A DNA stretch of 64,000 bases from an uncultured Acholeplasmatales bacterium. GTDB taxonomy: Bacteria; Bacillota_I; Bacilli_A; Acholeplasmatales; Anaeroplasmataceae. The stretch is taken from NCBI GenBank assembly GCA_944324705.1, contig CALUXI010000004.1, forward strand, positions 1 through 64,000. Direction: 5' to 3'. Below the pieces are notes generated by a model. That model had not been told where the DNA came from and did no database searches. It saw only the letters and a program-made list of their open reading frames with translations. The position numbers and the translations under genes are program-made. Below are positions 9,332 through 17,807 of the stretch, piece by piece. Numbering within the stretch: the first letter of the stretch is position 1; every line of letters starts with the position of its first letter.

Positions 9332-9838
9332 TTACTTTTTAATATCATTAATCTGATTTTTAATATATTTAGAAAATGGTAATTCTTTAGTTTTTCTTGT
9401 CCATAATTTATTAATTTCAAAATTAACTGTTGCCAATTTATTTAAAATATTATTACAATGAATAAAATTGGTTTTGAATTCATCCAAGCCTTGGGTTTGA
9501 AACAATTGATGAATATTTTTAATTTGACAAGTAAATAATATTTCATCTTCAAAATTAGCAACTGATTGTATGTGAAAGATATTATTAAAACCATGTTTTT
9601 TTAGTACTTCTACATTCTCTATTAGTTTTGAATCATCTTTGACATCTATGTCATAAACTAAGATAATCGTTGCATGAGGACGAATTGATAATATTCGTTG
9701 TTTTGAAAGTTTATTTTGAATAACATTAAAAACATCAACTCTACCTGAAATTAAATAATTACAAGGTGGAGTTTTTAAGGCATTTATCAACTTCTCCTCA
9801 CATTTTCCCTCTACAAAATATTGAAAGTACTTAGAGAT
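9332..9838 (-). CDS. TOPRIM-like nuclease partner of an AAA ATPase
   Basis: The first canonical start (TTG, 9790) would cut off the key motif. Upstream codons in the same frame encode YFQYFVEGKCEEKL, whose hhhEGxxE pattern is the opening of TOPRIM domains. The later acidic VYDIDVKDD matches the second TOPRIM motif. The frame opens just after a TGA, and AGGAG at the end of the ATPase gene is followed only by ATA, ATT and ATC codons. I therefore place the start at ATC (9838) or ATT (9841), overlapping the ATPase stop. The unit is ATPase then TOPRIM protein, as in AbiL, PARIS and two-gene OLD-like defence modules. The later FEDEILFTC and LDEFKTNFI stretches fit a recurrent small family partnered with such ATPases. 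Defence function is inferred. Confidence 0.65.
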   Translation of the reverse strand: MSKYFQYFVEGKCEEKLINALKTPPCNYLISGRVDVFNVIQNKLSKQRILSIRPHATIILVYDIDVKDDSKLIENVEVLKKHGFNNIFHIQSVANFEDEILFTCQIKNIHQLFQTQGLDEFKTNFIHCNNILNKLATVNFEINKLWTRKTKELPFSKYIKNQINDIKK

Positions 9839-9840
9839 AA

Positions 9841-10971
9841 TTATTCTCCTAACTCAAAAATTTTATTCAAATCAGGTGCAGTAGCCAACATATCATTGTC
9901 CAAGATGCTTTTAGCAGAAACATTATTTCTATTTTCAATTAAACTTGCACAATAGCTTTTAATAATAGTCTTATTTTCTACTTTTTCTTTTTTCATAAAA
10001 TTAAAGGCATGAAATGGATACTTAATTTCTAACACATTTGAATTATGAGTGGTAATAAATAACTGCTCATTAGGACCTAATAATGATACCATTGTGTTGA
10101 TTAAAGCAACTTCTACATCTGAATTTACATATGAAAATTGTTCATCTACTATATATATACCATTATTATGATTTTTTATAAAAAAAATAATATTAGCAAT
10201 ATTGATTCCATATTTTGTTCCACTAGATAAAAAATTAATATTAGCAATTTTGTAACCACTCTGAATAATAATTTTACCTGTATTTTCATGTTCAATAACA
10301 TAGGCATCTTCACTATCTAAGCTTGGTATTACTCTAATGATAGCTGGATCTAGAGTTTTTAAAACGTCATTTAGAATTTTTAAATACTCTTGTTTTTCAG
10401 CATTATTTCTAGTTTCACAAAATCTAACGATATCAAAGCCTTCTTCAGTTGCTGGTAAGGCTGTATACCAACCAATATTTAAACTGTTTTTGGTTAAACA
10501 ATTAACATAATTTTCAAAAGTATATTCTTGACTATCTAAATCCTTAGCACAAGATTCATAGGAGTCTCCATTTTCTAAATCAATTTTACCAATAGCTACT
10601 AAAATATTATTATCCTTATTGTCAATTTTTATTTTTACCCGTAATAATTTAGGTGTTTGATTAGCAGTATCTTCTACTAAATCTAACTCAATATATGAAT
10701 CGTCAAATAGTTTATTAGAGATGCTATCTATAAGTGTTCTTTCTTTATTTTTCAAAAATATTAAGCAGTGCCAAATACATTTCATAAGTGATGTCTTACC
10801 GGTTGCATTAGCACCTATGAAAATATTAACCTTCTTATATCTAAATGATGTAATTGAACTTAAAAATTCATTATCAATAGTAGACTTGCGTAATTTCATT
10901 GGGTAAGAAAAATTGATTTCAAAATCACTAAAAGCTAGTATATTTTTTAATTTTAAATTCATTAAAATCAT
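9841..10971 (-). CDS. AAA_15/AAA_21-type ATPase, OLD/AbiL/PARIS-like
   Basis: This 376-residue ABC-like (SMC/OLD-type) ATPase has Walker A GANATGKTSL near residue 55, an ABC-signature-like LSSGTKYGI, Walker B GIYIVDEQFS and the switch His in ITTHNSNVL. The start ATG (10971) has AAGGAG 7 nt upstream. The stop TAA touches the next gene, a TOPRIM-like protein. ATPases of this group paired with TOPRIM or RloB-type proteins act in abortive infection or virus sensing (AbiL, PARIS, OLD). By analogy the ATPase would sense or gate the partner. A palindromic promoter-like element identical in motif to that of the AAA_14 ATPase lies about 230 bp upstream. Confidence 0.8.
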   Translation of the reverse strand: MILMNLKLKNILAFSDFEINFSYPMKLRKSTIDNEFLSSITSFRYKKVNIFIGANATGKTSLMKCIWHCLIFLKNKERTLIDSISNKLFDDSYIELDLVEDTANQTPKLLRVKIKIDNKDNNILVAIGKIDLENGDSYESCAKDLDSQEYTFENYVNCLTKNSLNIGWYTALPATEEGFDIVRFCETRNNAEKQEYLKILNDVLKTLDPAIIRVIPSLDSEDAYVIEHENTGKIIIQSGYKIANINFLSSGTKYGINIANIIFFIKNHNNGIYIVDEQFSYVNSDVEVALINTMVSLLGPNEQLFITTHNSNVLEIKYPFHAFNFMKKEKVENKTIIKSYCASLIENRNNVSAKSILDNDMLATAPDLNKIFELGE

Positions 10972-11201
10972 AATATCACTCCTTAATATGCTAAGTTTAT
11001 TATATCTCTTTTAAGTCAACTATCCAATATTTTTGAATAGTTAAATGCTATTTATATAATGATTAGTACATGACACTACCATTTATTAGTATAAAAACAT
11101 AACTAATAATTTGATTCCTGTTTCATTGGAAACACCTAATATACTTCAAATTGAGTTATTTTATAAAATATTAATTTTTTTCCTTATGTATATAAAAATT
11201 A

Positions 11202-11241
11202 TACTGAACACTTTTGCTATTTTTTAAAAAAGTGTTCAGTA
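11202..11241. promoter_or_regulatory. Second ACTGAACACTTT palindrome, with -10 box
   Basis: TACTGAACACTTTT (11202-11215) and its exact complement (11228-11241) flank a 12-nt loop. On the minus strand it ends AAAGTGTTCAGTATAAT, identical over 17 nt to the promoter-proximal copy of AAA_14 ATPase 2. It points towards the ATPase-TOPRIM pair. The remaining 10972-11201 shows no coding remnant that I can recognise, so a long leader or a lost small gene are both possible. Confidence 0.6.
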
Positions 11242-11347
11242 CGAATTAAAATACTTTTTATCATAATATAGTGTTATACTTAAATATTTTTTAATGACCA
11301 TCTAGTTTTTAAGTTTTACCTATTATAATTATATTTTTAGAGTTCTA

Positions 11348-12142
11348 TTAATTATTTTTAATCTTTAAACTAAACTCGTCTATTACTTCTAGCATTTCTT
11401 TAGTTAATTTAGATCTCACATTTTTCACTAAGTTTAAATCAATATTCTTGTAATAGGCCTCAGCAACTGCACAACTAATAGCAGATGTTGTATCACAATC
11501 ACCACCAATACTGATAGTTGTTCTTAAAGTGTCTTCAAAGCTAGTTGATATTAAAAAACAGTAGATTGCTTCCGGAACTGTTACCTCGCATATTTCTGCA
11601 CCGTGAACATATGTTTTTCTTAAGGTTTCATAGTCTAAATCCTTTATTTTAGGATATTCACTAATCGCATAGTTTTTAAGTTCCTCTTTAGAAGAGTTAT
11701 GAAGAGCCATATATACTAATTTAGCTGTTACATAAGCTCCCTTTAGACCTTCTTTGTGATTATGTGTAACTTCGGTAATAGTTTTAGTTAATGCATATAG
11801 TTCTTCTTCATCTTTTGCAAACCAGCCAACTGCACTTATTCGCATAGCTGAGCCATTTCCACATGAGTTATATGGTTTAGGATTTGCCAAATTCATCCAA
11901 GTAATAAAGCTTGTACCATAACCAGCATCAGGATATTTTCTAGCCCATTTTTGTAAGAAACTGGCAGCTTCATTTAAATCACTTTTATCTTTAGCATGTA
12001 ATAACCAATCCGTTACCGCAATTGTTAAAACTGTATCATCCGTATAACAAGATTCATTTGTTATTAACGTAAATTTCTTTGTTTTAATGTTATTAAATTC
12101 AAATCTTGAACCAACCACATCACCTATAATTGCCCCTAACAA
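11348..12142 (-). CDS. ADP-ribosylglycohydrolase (DraG family)
   Basis: The 264-residue protein fits the DraG/ADP-ribosylhydrolase fold. The start MLGAIIGDVVGSRFEF is the family's glycine- and Asp-containing opening. CYTDDTVLTIA supplies the metal-binding Asp pair, and GGDCDTTSAI near the C-terminus supplies the second conserved Asp site. It would remove ADP-ribose from protein, nucleic acid or small molecules. The start is TTG (12140-12142) with GGAGG 7 nt upstream. It is the last gene of a three-gene unit with a macrodomain protein and a NERD-HRDC protein. Together these suggest handling of ADP-ribosylated targets. No ADP-ribosyltransferase is seen. Confidence 0.9.
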   Translation of the reverse strand: MLGAIIGDVVGSRFEFNNIKTKKFTLITNESCYTDDTVLTIAVTDWLLHAKDKSDLNEAASFLQKWARKYPDAGYGTSFITWMNLANPKPYNSCGNGSAMRISAVGWFAKDEEELYALTKTITEVTHNHKEGLKGAYVTAKLVYMALHNSSKEELKNYAISEYPKIKDLDYETLRKTYVHGAEICEVTVPEAIYCFLISTSFEDTLRTTISIGGDCDTTSAISCAVAEAYYKNIDLNLVKNVRSKLTKEMLEVIDEFSLKIKNN

Positions 12143-12153
12143 AATATAACCTC

Positions 12154-12600
12154 CTACAGATTAAGTTTATATATTTTTAAGGTGTAACCAGCTAGTTTTT
12201 TAATAAAAGTCTCTTTGACTATTTCCCAGTTACCACTAGCTATACCACAGCCATATTTATAAGGTATTGCTACACTATCTAAATTATGACTTTTTAAATA
12301 AGCTACTACTTTATCTAGACATTTACCTAAAGCTTCATAATCCGTTCTAAAGTCATTTCTTTGACTAAAGCAATTAGCTATTACATAGTTCTTGGTTTTA
12401 GCAAAACAAACAGCTCCTAATTCTTTAGGTTTAAAGCTTTGATATTCTTTTTCTACATTGGGATATTTAGTAGCTATACTAAGTGCTATACCTCCACCCA
12501 TAACACCAGCTAAATTAACTTGATGACATAAGACATCACAATCATTTTGAAGGGCGTCACCAACAAGTTCAACAACTTTACAATCTATCACATTATTCAC
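12154..12600 (-). CDS. Macrodomain protein (ADP-ribose binding or hydrolysis)
   Basis: This 148-residue single macrodomain has LCHQVNLAGVMGGGIALSIA, giving the ADP-ribose-binding loop with its Gly run, and YKYGCGIASGNW, the second phosphate loop. The type resembles DarG-like and ALC1-like (GVMGGGIA) macrodomains that bind or remove ADP-ribose. It starts at GTG (12598-12600), overlapping the stop of the preceding gene in GTGA, so translational coupling is likely. Only 11 nt separate it from the DraG-type gene. An antitoxin role is imaginable, as in DarTG, but no DarT toxin is present in the window. Confidence 0.88.
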   Translation of the reverse strand: MNNVIDCKVVELVGDALQNDCDVLCHQVNLAGVMGGGIALSIATKYPNVEKEYQSFKPKELGAVCFAKTKNYVIANCFSQRNDFRTDYEALGKCLDKVVAYLKSHNLDSVAIPYKYGCGIASGNWEIVKETFIKKLAGYTLKIYKLNL

Positions 12601-13901
12601 CGATTCATTTTAACTATTTTTAAAATTTCGTTGCCATACAATTCAACTTTTTTATTACCGATACCATTAATTTTAAGTAACTCTTCTTTGGTACTTGGGC
12701 ATTTTTCAACAATATCTATTAATTCAGCATTGGTAAAAATATAGTATTGGGGAATATTTTCTTCGTTAGCTTTAGCATATCTAAAGGCTTTTAGTTTTTG
12801 ATAGAGGGGAGATGCTTCTAATTTACTCTTTTTTTCAAACTCTATTTTGGAATGTTTAATAATAATATCTAAAATATCTTGGCCATATAGTTCATATTGT
12901 TTGGCGTTTAATATCTTACTCTTAGACAACTCATTTAAATCTAATGGCCTTTTTAAGATAAGTTTCTCCAGTTGTTCATTATTGAAAATATAGTAAGGTT
13001 TATAATTTAATTCTTCTGATTTGGTTTTACGATACTTTCTTAGCTCCTCATATAAATCATCATTTTGAGGAACTTCTACAACAACCTCTTCTCTTACTAT
13101 TTCTTTAGTATTAGGCGCTGTTTCAATTGTTTTTTCTTCAAATTTAGTCGCCATTAGTTTTAATTTTAATTTACTTACATAATCGATATCACGTTCAACA
13201 ATATGATCAGATATATAATCGATGATATTCATCATTTGTTTCTTCTTGATTTCAAAATCACTTAAACTATTATAATAAACTAATAGCTTATTTGCTAATT
13301 GATCGGTTTTAATTACAATCTCTTGTATTTCTCTTGGCGCATAAGCTTTCTTTATTATAGCCTTACTATTTGAACAACAAATTAAAGATAAGATTGGAAA
13401 ATTCTTAATAAGTTTATTTGATGTAAGTAATTGTTCTAATAAATTACAATGTTTTTTATTTTGTTCAACTGGAGAATCCATACCTTCTTTTTTGTATACA
13501 TTGCCTTTAGCATCAATAAAAGTTCTAATAAAATTACCTTCTTTATCAATATCAATATTCCCATTTAGTTTCTTAGCTTCAATTACACAAATAAATCTTT
13601 GAGTAACAATTATGAAATCATATTGTAAGGTAATCTCATTATACTTTAAGCAAACATCATGGAAGACAAATCCGTATAAAGAATAGATGTTTTCTAATTC
13701 ATAAGCAACCTTAGATTCACCAGCTAATCCAATATTTACTTTATTTAATTCACGTTCCACAACTTCCTTTTGATCATCACCTACTTTTAACAGTAAATCT
13801 TCTAATTGTTCTTTTTGGCGACAATTATCCTTTTCAAAGGGCTTTACAAAATATAGTTTTTTTGTCTCTTCTGAACCAAAAATCTTATCTATTATTCCCA
13901 T
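12597..13901 (-). CDS. NERD-domain protein with C-terminal HRDC-like domains
   Basis: The N-terminal half carries a nuclease-related NERD domain: LAGESKVAYELENIY, then YDFIIVTQRFICVIEAKKL with the conserved Asp and the E-x-K that define the nuclease-like core. The C-terminal half holds two HRDC-like helical modules, around LYEELRKYRKTKSEELN and LYQKLKAFRYAKANEEN, each followed by an I-N/IL helix-turn segment of the kind that binds nucleic acid in RecQ helicases. The start ATG at 13899-13901 has GGAGG 8 nt upstream; 13 further in-frame codons upstream are not needed. It leads the operon with the macrodomain and DraG genes, so the three may deal with modified nucleic acid. Confidence 0.8.
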   Translation of the reverse strand: MGIIDKIFGSEETKKLYFVKPFEKDNCRQKEQLEDLLLKVGDDQKEVVERELNKVNIGLAGESKVAYELENIYSLYGFVFHDVCLKYNEITLQYDFIIVTQRFICVIEAKKLNGNIDIDKEGNFIRTFIDAKGNVYKKEGMDSPVEQNKKHCNLLEQLLTSNKLIKNFPILSLICCSNSKAIIKKAYAPREIQEIVIKTDQLANKLLVYYNSLSDFEIKKKQMMNIIDYISDHIVERDIDYVSKLKLKLMATKFEEKTIETAPNTKEIVREEVVVEVPQNDDLYEELRKYRKTKSEELNYKPYYIFNNEQLEKLILKRPLDLNELSKSKILNAKQYELYGQDILDIIIKHSKIEFEKKSKLEASPLYQKLKAFRYAKANEENIPQYYIFTNAELIDIVEKCPSTKEELLKINGIGNKKVELYGNEILKIVKMNR

Positions 13902-13991
13902 ATGATATTCCTCCAAAATATTATTAATTTTTACATACATTCTTTTATTTAGTATAGCAAATTTTAGTTATCTTTTAAATAATTAAAAGGC

Positions 13992-14025
13992 AAAAAAGCT
14001 AGCTAGAATCAAATCTAACTAGCTT
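13992..14025 (-). terminator. Terminator of the xdh/mocA-like unit
   Basis: AAGCTAGCTAGA (13996-14007) pairs with TCTAACTAGCTT (14014-14025) with one mismatch, followed on the minus strand by six T. The stem overlaps the TAG stop of the nucleotidyltransferase gene. Confidence 0.75.
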
Positions 14026-14593
14026 CAGCTATATGGTAATCGATATCTTTAACTTCAGCACTATTAACTTTTACTAAAATAGTATCAGCTAAATTATTTA
14101 AAATAATCTTTTTACCCCCTTTATCTCCCATAAGGGCTAAAAGATCATTATAGTATTTTTGACCAAATAGACAGGGATTTGCCGTTTGACCGGTTTCATC
14201 AATTAAGGTAGCTAAATTTTTATCACTATTATGATAAGCTAAGACTAACTTAACCAGTGTATCACAGGTTAAATAAGGTTCATCAGCTACCATAAAAAGA
14301 AGATCATTTTGGCTATTTTTAACCCCTAAATGAATAGATGTAGAAATACCTTTAGAACTATTTACATTTTCAATATATTTATAGTTATATTTTAAAGCTA
14401 GAGCTTTAACTTCTTCGTAACAAGACACGATAAGTAAATTAGATATTAAATTTGGTAAAGCAGCCTTTAAATTAGCCCCTAATAAAAGAGCTCTTTCAAT
14501 TAGGCTTTTTCCTGCAATTTTTACTAAAAGCTTATTTTCTTTACCATAACGTTTTGAACTACCAGCAGCTAAAATAACTACATCAATCTTCAT
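14015..14593 (-). CDS. MobA/MocA-like NTP transferase (molybdenum cofactor)
   Basis: The opening VVILAAGSSKRYGKENKLL is the LAAGxSxRxGxxK nucleotide-binding signature of MobA/MocA-type transferases. ADEPYLT at about residue 97 takes the place of the usual metal-binding motif. At 192 residues it is a full single-domain enzyme that transfers a nucleotide to molybdopterin. It overlaps the end of the xanthine dehydrogenase-like gene by 11 nt. This fits a role in supplying cytosine-dinucleotide cofactor to that enzyme, whose gene is now truncated. Confidence 0.82.
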   Translation of the reverse strand: MKIDVVILAAGSSKRYGKENKLLVKIAGKSLIERALLLGANLKAALPNLISNLLIVSCYEEVKALALKYNYKYIENVNSSKGISTSIHLGVKNSQNDLLFMVADEPYLTCDTLVKLVLAYHNSDKNLATLIDETGQTANPCLFGQKYYNDLLALMGDKGGKKIILNNLADTILVKVNSAEVKDIDYHIAEAS

Positions 14594-15692
14594 TTTTTAA
14601 TAAACCAAAATAAACTTTTTCAGGCGTAATAGGTAGTTCTCTAATTCTTACCTTACAAGCATTATAAATAGCATTAGCAATGGCAGGAGCTGGGGTATTA
14701 ATAACAATTTCGCCGATTGATTTAGCTCCAAAAGGACCCGTTGGTTCGTAAGAACTTCTAAAATCAACCTCAATATTACCAATATCTTGACGAGTTGGAA
14801 TCTTATATTGCATAAAGGAATTATTTCTTAAACGACCAAAAGAATCATAATTAATGTCTTCAAATAAAGCCATACCAATTCCTTGAACTAGACCGCCTTC
14901 CGTTTGGACGCGCGCTAAATTAGGATTAATAACCGTACCGCAATCAACAACGGCTTTGTAGTTAATTAAATCTACCTTACCTGTTTCTAAATCTACTTCA
15001 ACTTCGGCCATTCCAACCATAAATGGTGGCGGAGAAACTGGTGAAGAATGAGATTCGGAAGCATATAAGGCATTACTATTATTACACATTGAAGAATTGG
15101 CAATATCCTTTAGACTTATCTTTTTTGTTTTATCAAGCTTATAAATATAAGACCCATCAAAATCAACTTCCTCTTCTGTTAAGTTTAAAAGCGAAGCACC
15201 ATATTTCTTAATCTTACTAATAAGACTAGCTGCGGTTTTAACAACTGCCATACCAGTTAAATAAGTAGTTGAAGAAGCATAAGAACCTGAATCATAAGGT
15301 GAAGTATCCGTGTTTACACCTGAAACAATGATATTATCAACATCACATAAAAGACAATCAGCAGCCATTTGGGCTAAAATGGTATCACAACCGGTACCCA
15401 TATCAGAAGCCCCAATCATCAAACTATAAAAGCCATCGTCATTAACCTTTAAGGCAACAGAAGCCACATCTACATTAGATATTGCTGAGCCCTGCATAGC
15501 AAGAGCCATACCTACCCCTCTAACCTTTGTTTTACTAATCATTTTATAAGGGTATTTAGCATCCCAATTCATCATTTCCTTACAACGAGCTAGGCATTTA
15601 TCAAGGTTACAGCTATTAGCTGTTAGCGCTAAAATAAGAATGTACAAATGATTTTCTTTAGCAGCATTACTAAAGAGCTTTTTCTTTGGCAT
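14583..15692 (-). pseudogene. Truncated xanthine dehydrogenase molybdenum-binding subunit
   Basis: The 369 residues match only the C-terminal half of XdhA/XdhD-type subunits (usually about 750). Visible are the KTKVRGVGMALAMQGS segment, MGTGCDTILAQMAAD, the DTSPYDSGSYASSTTY loop, MAEVEVDLETG, and the active-site region GLVQGIGMALFED to GAKSIGEIVINTPAPAIANAI with its conserved Glu. The N-terminal alpha/beta hammerhead and first cofactor domain are missing. The first nine residues (MPKKKLFSN) are unlike the family, yet they have a good ribosome-binding site (AAGGAG). The 5' leader and start appear to have been joined to mid-gene by a deletion. The FAD and iron-sulfur subunits are absent too. 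It is likely non-functional as xanthine dehydrogenase. Confidence 0.78.
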
Positions 15693-15768
15693 AATCTGTT
15701 CTCCTTCTTTTAATTATAAAAAGTAATCGAAGTTTCCCATTTCTGCAAAAAAGCGAAAAAGAGTTGTC

Positions 15769-15839
15769 CAATTCGTAGTGCTATAGATAGGCCATAGCGT
15801 AGAGACTTTCCCACCATTTTAGGGCAATTATACGAATTG
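15769..15839 (-). promoter_or_regulatory. Purine riboswitch aptamer (guanine-type, C74)
   Basis: On the minus strand P1 is formed by CAATTCGTA (15831-15839 read in reverse) with TACGAATTG (15769-15777). J1/2 reads TATAAT, P2 is CCC/GGG closing a loop AAAATGG, J2/3 reads AGTCTCTAC, P3 is GCTATG/TATAGC with a 7-nt loop GCCTATC, and J3/1 reads ACTAC. These match the purine riboswitch, and the C in ACTAC at the specificity position predicts guanine, hypoxanthine or xanthine rather than adenine. It lies about 80 nt upstream of the xanthine dehydrogenase remnant, a known kind of target. I see no clear terminator in the leader, so control may be at translation. Confidence 0.75.
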
Positions 15840-15916
15840 CTTTTCACAAGCGCGATTATAACATACTACTATTAAAACAATCACTTTTATAGATAAATCC
15901 GCTTTTCATTTTTTAA

Positions 15917-17320
15917 CTAAAGTAAAAACACATCATAATTGTAAAAATAAGACTTAGCTAAACGGGAAAAGCGGTCATGAATATAATTCATTTTGTCATC
16001 ATTAAAGATGGTTTTTAACTCATCAATTATATCTTCTCTAACGTTACCGTATAACAAAACTAAATATTTTTTAGTAACATTTATTTTACTAAGCTCTTCT
16101 TTAGCTTGAATTAATCTAGCAAATTCCTTTTGATAATCAATGGCAACTAAATCATATTTGGCTGTAGCAAATTCTACTACACTATAAGTCATAGTATAAT
16201 TTCCATTAGTATAAATATTACCCGTTTTCTTAAAACCCGTTCTAAGAATATTATTATCGATATAATACTTAAGATTTGCCAAATATTTACTATAGGTAGT
16301 TTTAGCATTTAAAGGATGGTCATAATAAAAATTACAAATACTACCTTTAATATTTAAAATGAGTGGATCCTTATCTTCTAAGGCATCAATTAACTCATAT
16401 AAATCACTTCTAATACTTATTTTCATGGCTTCATCATATATTATATAAAAAGGGGAATATTTACGACAAAAATCAAAGATTAAATCATAAGGTGCCTTAA
16501 TATCAGCTAGTAAACCATTACTGGTATTTCTTAACTGATAATTTACAAAGACTTCATCAATAAATTCAATTGACCAGTCATAAATAATTCCTAAAGTAAT
16601 TTGATAGTCTAAATCAATTTTTGTATAGGGTATTTGATCAACCTTATCTAAAAGTTGAATATTTTTCATATATTTAATTTTTATTCCACAATAAGATAAA
16701 GGCCAGGCTTTATCATAAGTCATTAAATAATACATGTTATACATATATTTTATGGCGAAAGGAATTACATAATAAGTTACCCTAACCGGCTTAAACTTGC
16801 CATTCTTATTAAAAATTAAATATTCGTAGCTAATTGTGCGATGATTTCTAATAGCCTCATTTAAAATATTTAAGTTATTAATTAGATTATAATGTTCAGA
16901 CTCTGCATAAATTTTCCCTTGATATCTTTCATCTAATTTGAAATATTTTTCTTTTAGTCCTATTGATGTATCAATGGTCAAGAAATTATAAATATGATTA
17001 GTCGTTGCCATGTCTAAAGTTTTTTCACTATTTAAAGCGTTAAATAAAACATTACGTTCATTTTCATCAATGATTCTTTTTTTGACATAATAACCTTTAT
17101 TATATTCATGACCAATTTGAATATCCAATTCTAATTCCATTAAAGTATTTAGATAATCTAAAATTGTCTTATAGTCTAATTTGATACCAAATTCATTTAA
17201 AAGTTGTTCTCTAATATCTTGAACACGATAATAATCTAAACGGGCTGGGTTTTCTACCAGTAACCATAAAATATTAAACATAGCTCCTTTTTTGGCTATC
17301 GAAACTTTGGGCTTTTTCAT
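15917..17320 (-). CDS. WYL-domain transcriptional regulator
   Basis: The N-terminus has the helix-turn-helix layout of YafY/WYL regulators (AMFNILWLLVENPARLDYYRVQDI, then YKTILDYLNTLMELE and KGYYV as the wing). A WYL-type sensor follows at about residues 155-215: HRTISYEYLIFNKNGKFK, then YYVIPFAIKYMYNMYYLMTYD. The C-terminal part is a WCX-like segment. At 467 residues it is longer than usual, with an extra C-terminal region of unknown role. WYL proteins sense nucleic-acid or nucleotide ligands and often control defence or DNA-damage genes. Its target here is unknown. Confidence 0.8.
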   Translation of the reverse strand: MKKPKVSIAKKGAMFNILWLLVENPARLDYYRVQDIREQLLNEFGIKLDYKTILDYLNTLMELELDIQIGHEYNKGYYVKKRIIDENERNVLFNALNSEKTLDMATTNHIYNFLTIDTSIGLKEKYFKLDERYQGKIYAESEHYNLINNLNILNEAIRNHRTISYEYLIFNKNGKFKPVRVTYYVIPFAIKYMYNMYYLMTYDKAWPLSYCGIKIKYMKNIQLLDKVDQIPYTKIDLDYQITLGIIYDWSIEFIDEVFVNYQLRNTSNGLLADIKAPYDLIFDFCRKYSPFYIIYDEAMKISIRSDLYELIDALEDKDPLILNIKGSICNFYYDHPLNAKTTYSKYLANLKYYIDNNILRTGFKKTGNIYTNGNYTMTYSVVEFATAKYDLVAIDYQKEFARLIQAKEELSKINVTKKYLVLLYGNVREDIIDELKTIFNDDKMNYIHDRFSRLAKSYFYNYDVFLL

Positions 17321-17690
17321 ATGCTACTCCTCTAAACTTTTTAAAATTATAACTTTATATTTAATTTTTTGCAATGGATATCCGGATTTTTCCAAATCTA
17401 GTTTGTTAAAATTCTAATGGGATGAGTTGACAAGAGGTTATGCTTACTAGTATAACCTTTTTATTTTTCCACACCTATAGATTATCTCTTACTTAATTTT
17501 GTGTTATTAAATCGCTCAACTTATATCTAACAATGGTATTAGTTTATATATTAATGCCGATAGAAATCCGTTTTTTTCCAATTTTAGTGTGCTATACTTT
17601 TATTACAATAGGTATAATATTGTCATACATTAAATATTAAAACGCCTACTATAAATAAATCAAGTAAAAAAATAAAAAAAATATAAAATT
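17321..17690. other. Gene-free stretch with a plus-strand terminator-like hairpin
   Basis: The only clear structure is AGGTTAT (17435-17441) pairing with ATAACCT (17452-17458), followed on the plus strand by TTTTATTTTT. No plus-strand gene leads into it. It also holds the sequence CTATAGATTATCTCTT (17475-17490), which recurs at 26012-26027 and, with changes, near 27571. The promoter of the WYL gene must lie at its left end, where the self-complementary words GGATATCC and ATCCGGAT overlap. Confidence 0.4.
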
Positions 17691-17807
17691 ATTTATAGGA
17701 AGCGTAAAAAGGGCCTTTCACCCTTAATTTTTAAAAATTAGTTTATGGTGTTATAGAAATAATCACCAGATTTGTAATATCTCTTGATCTTTGAAAATTT
17801 TATATGG

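Noticed and set aside
9332-9790. TTG at 9790 as the start of the TOPRIM gene
   Set aside because: It removes the FVEGKCEE motif that opens the domain, and GAGGAG lies only 3 nt away, which is too close. Initiation further upstream is better supported.
11348-12600. DarTG-type toxin-antitoxin system
   Set aside because: A macrodomain is present but no DarT-like ADP-ribosyltransferase lies on either side. The partner genes are a DraG hydrolase and a NERD-HRDC protein.
17435-17468. End of a hidden plus-strand gene
   Set aside because: The terminator-like hairpin has no plus-strand open frame leading into it within the preceding gene, so only the hairpin is reported.
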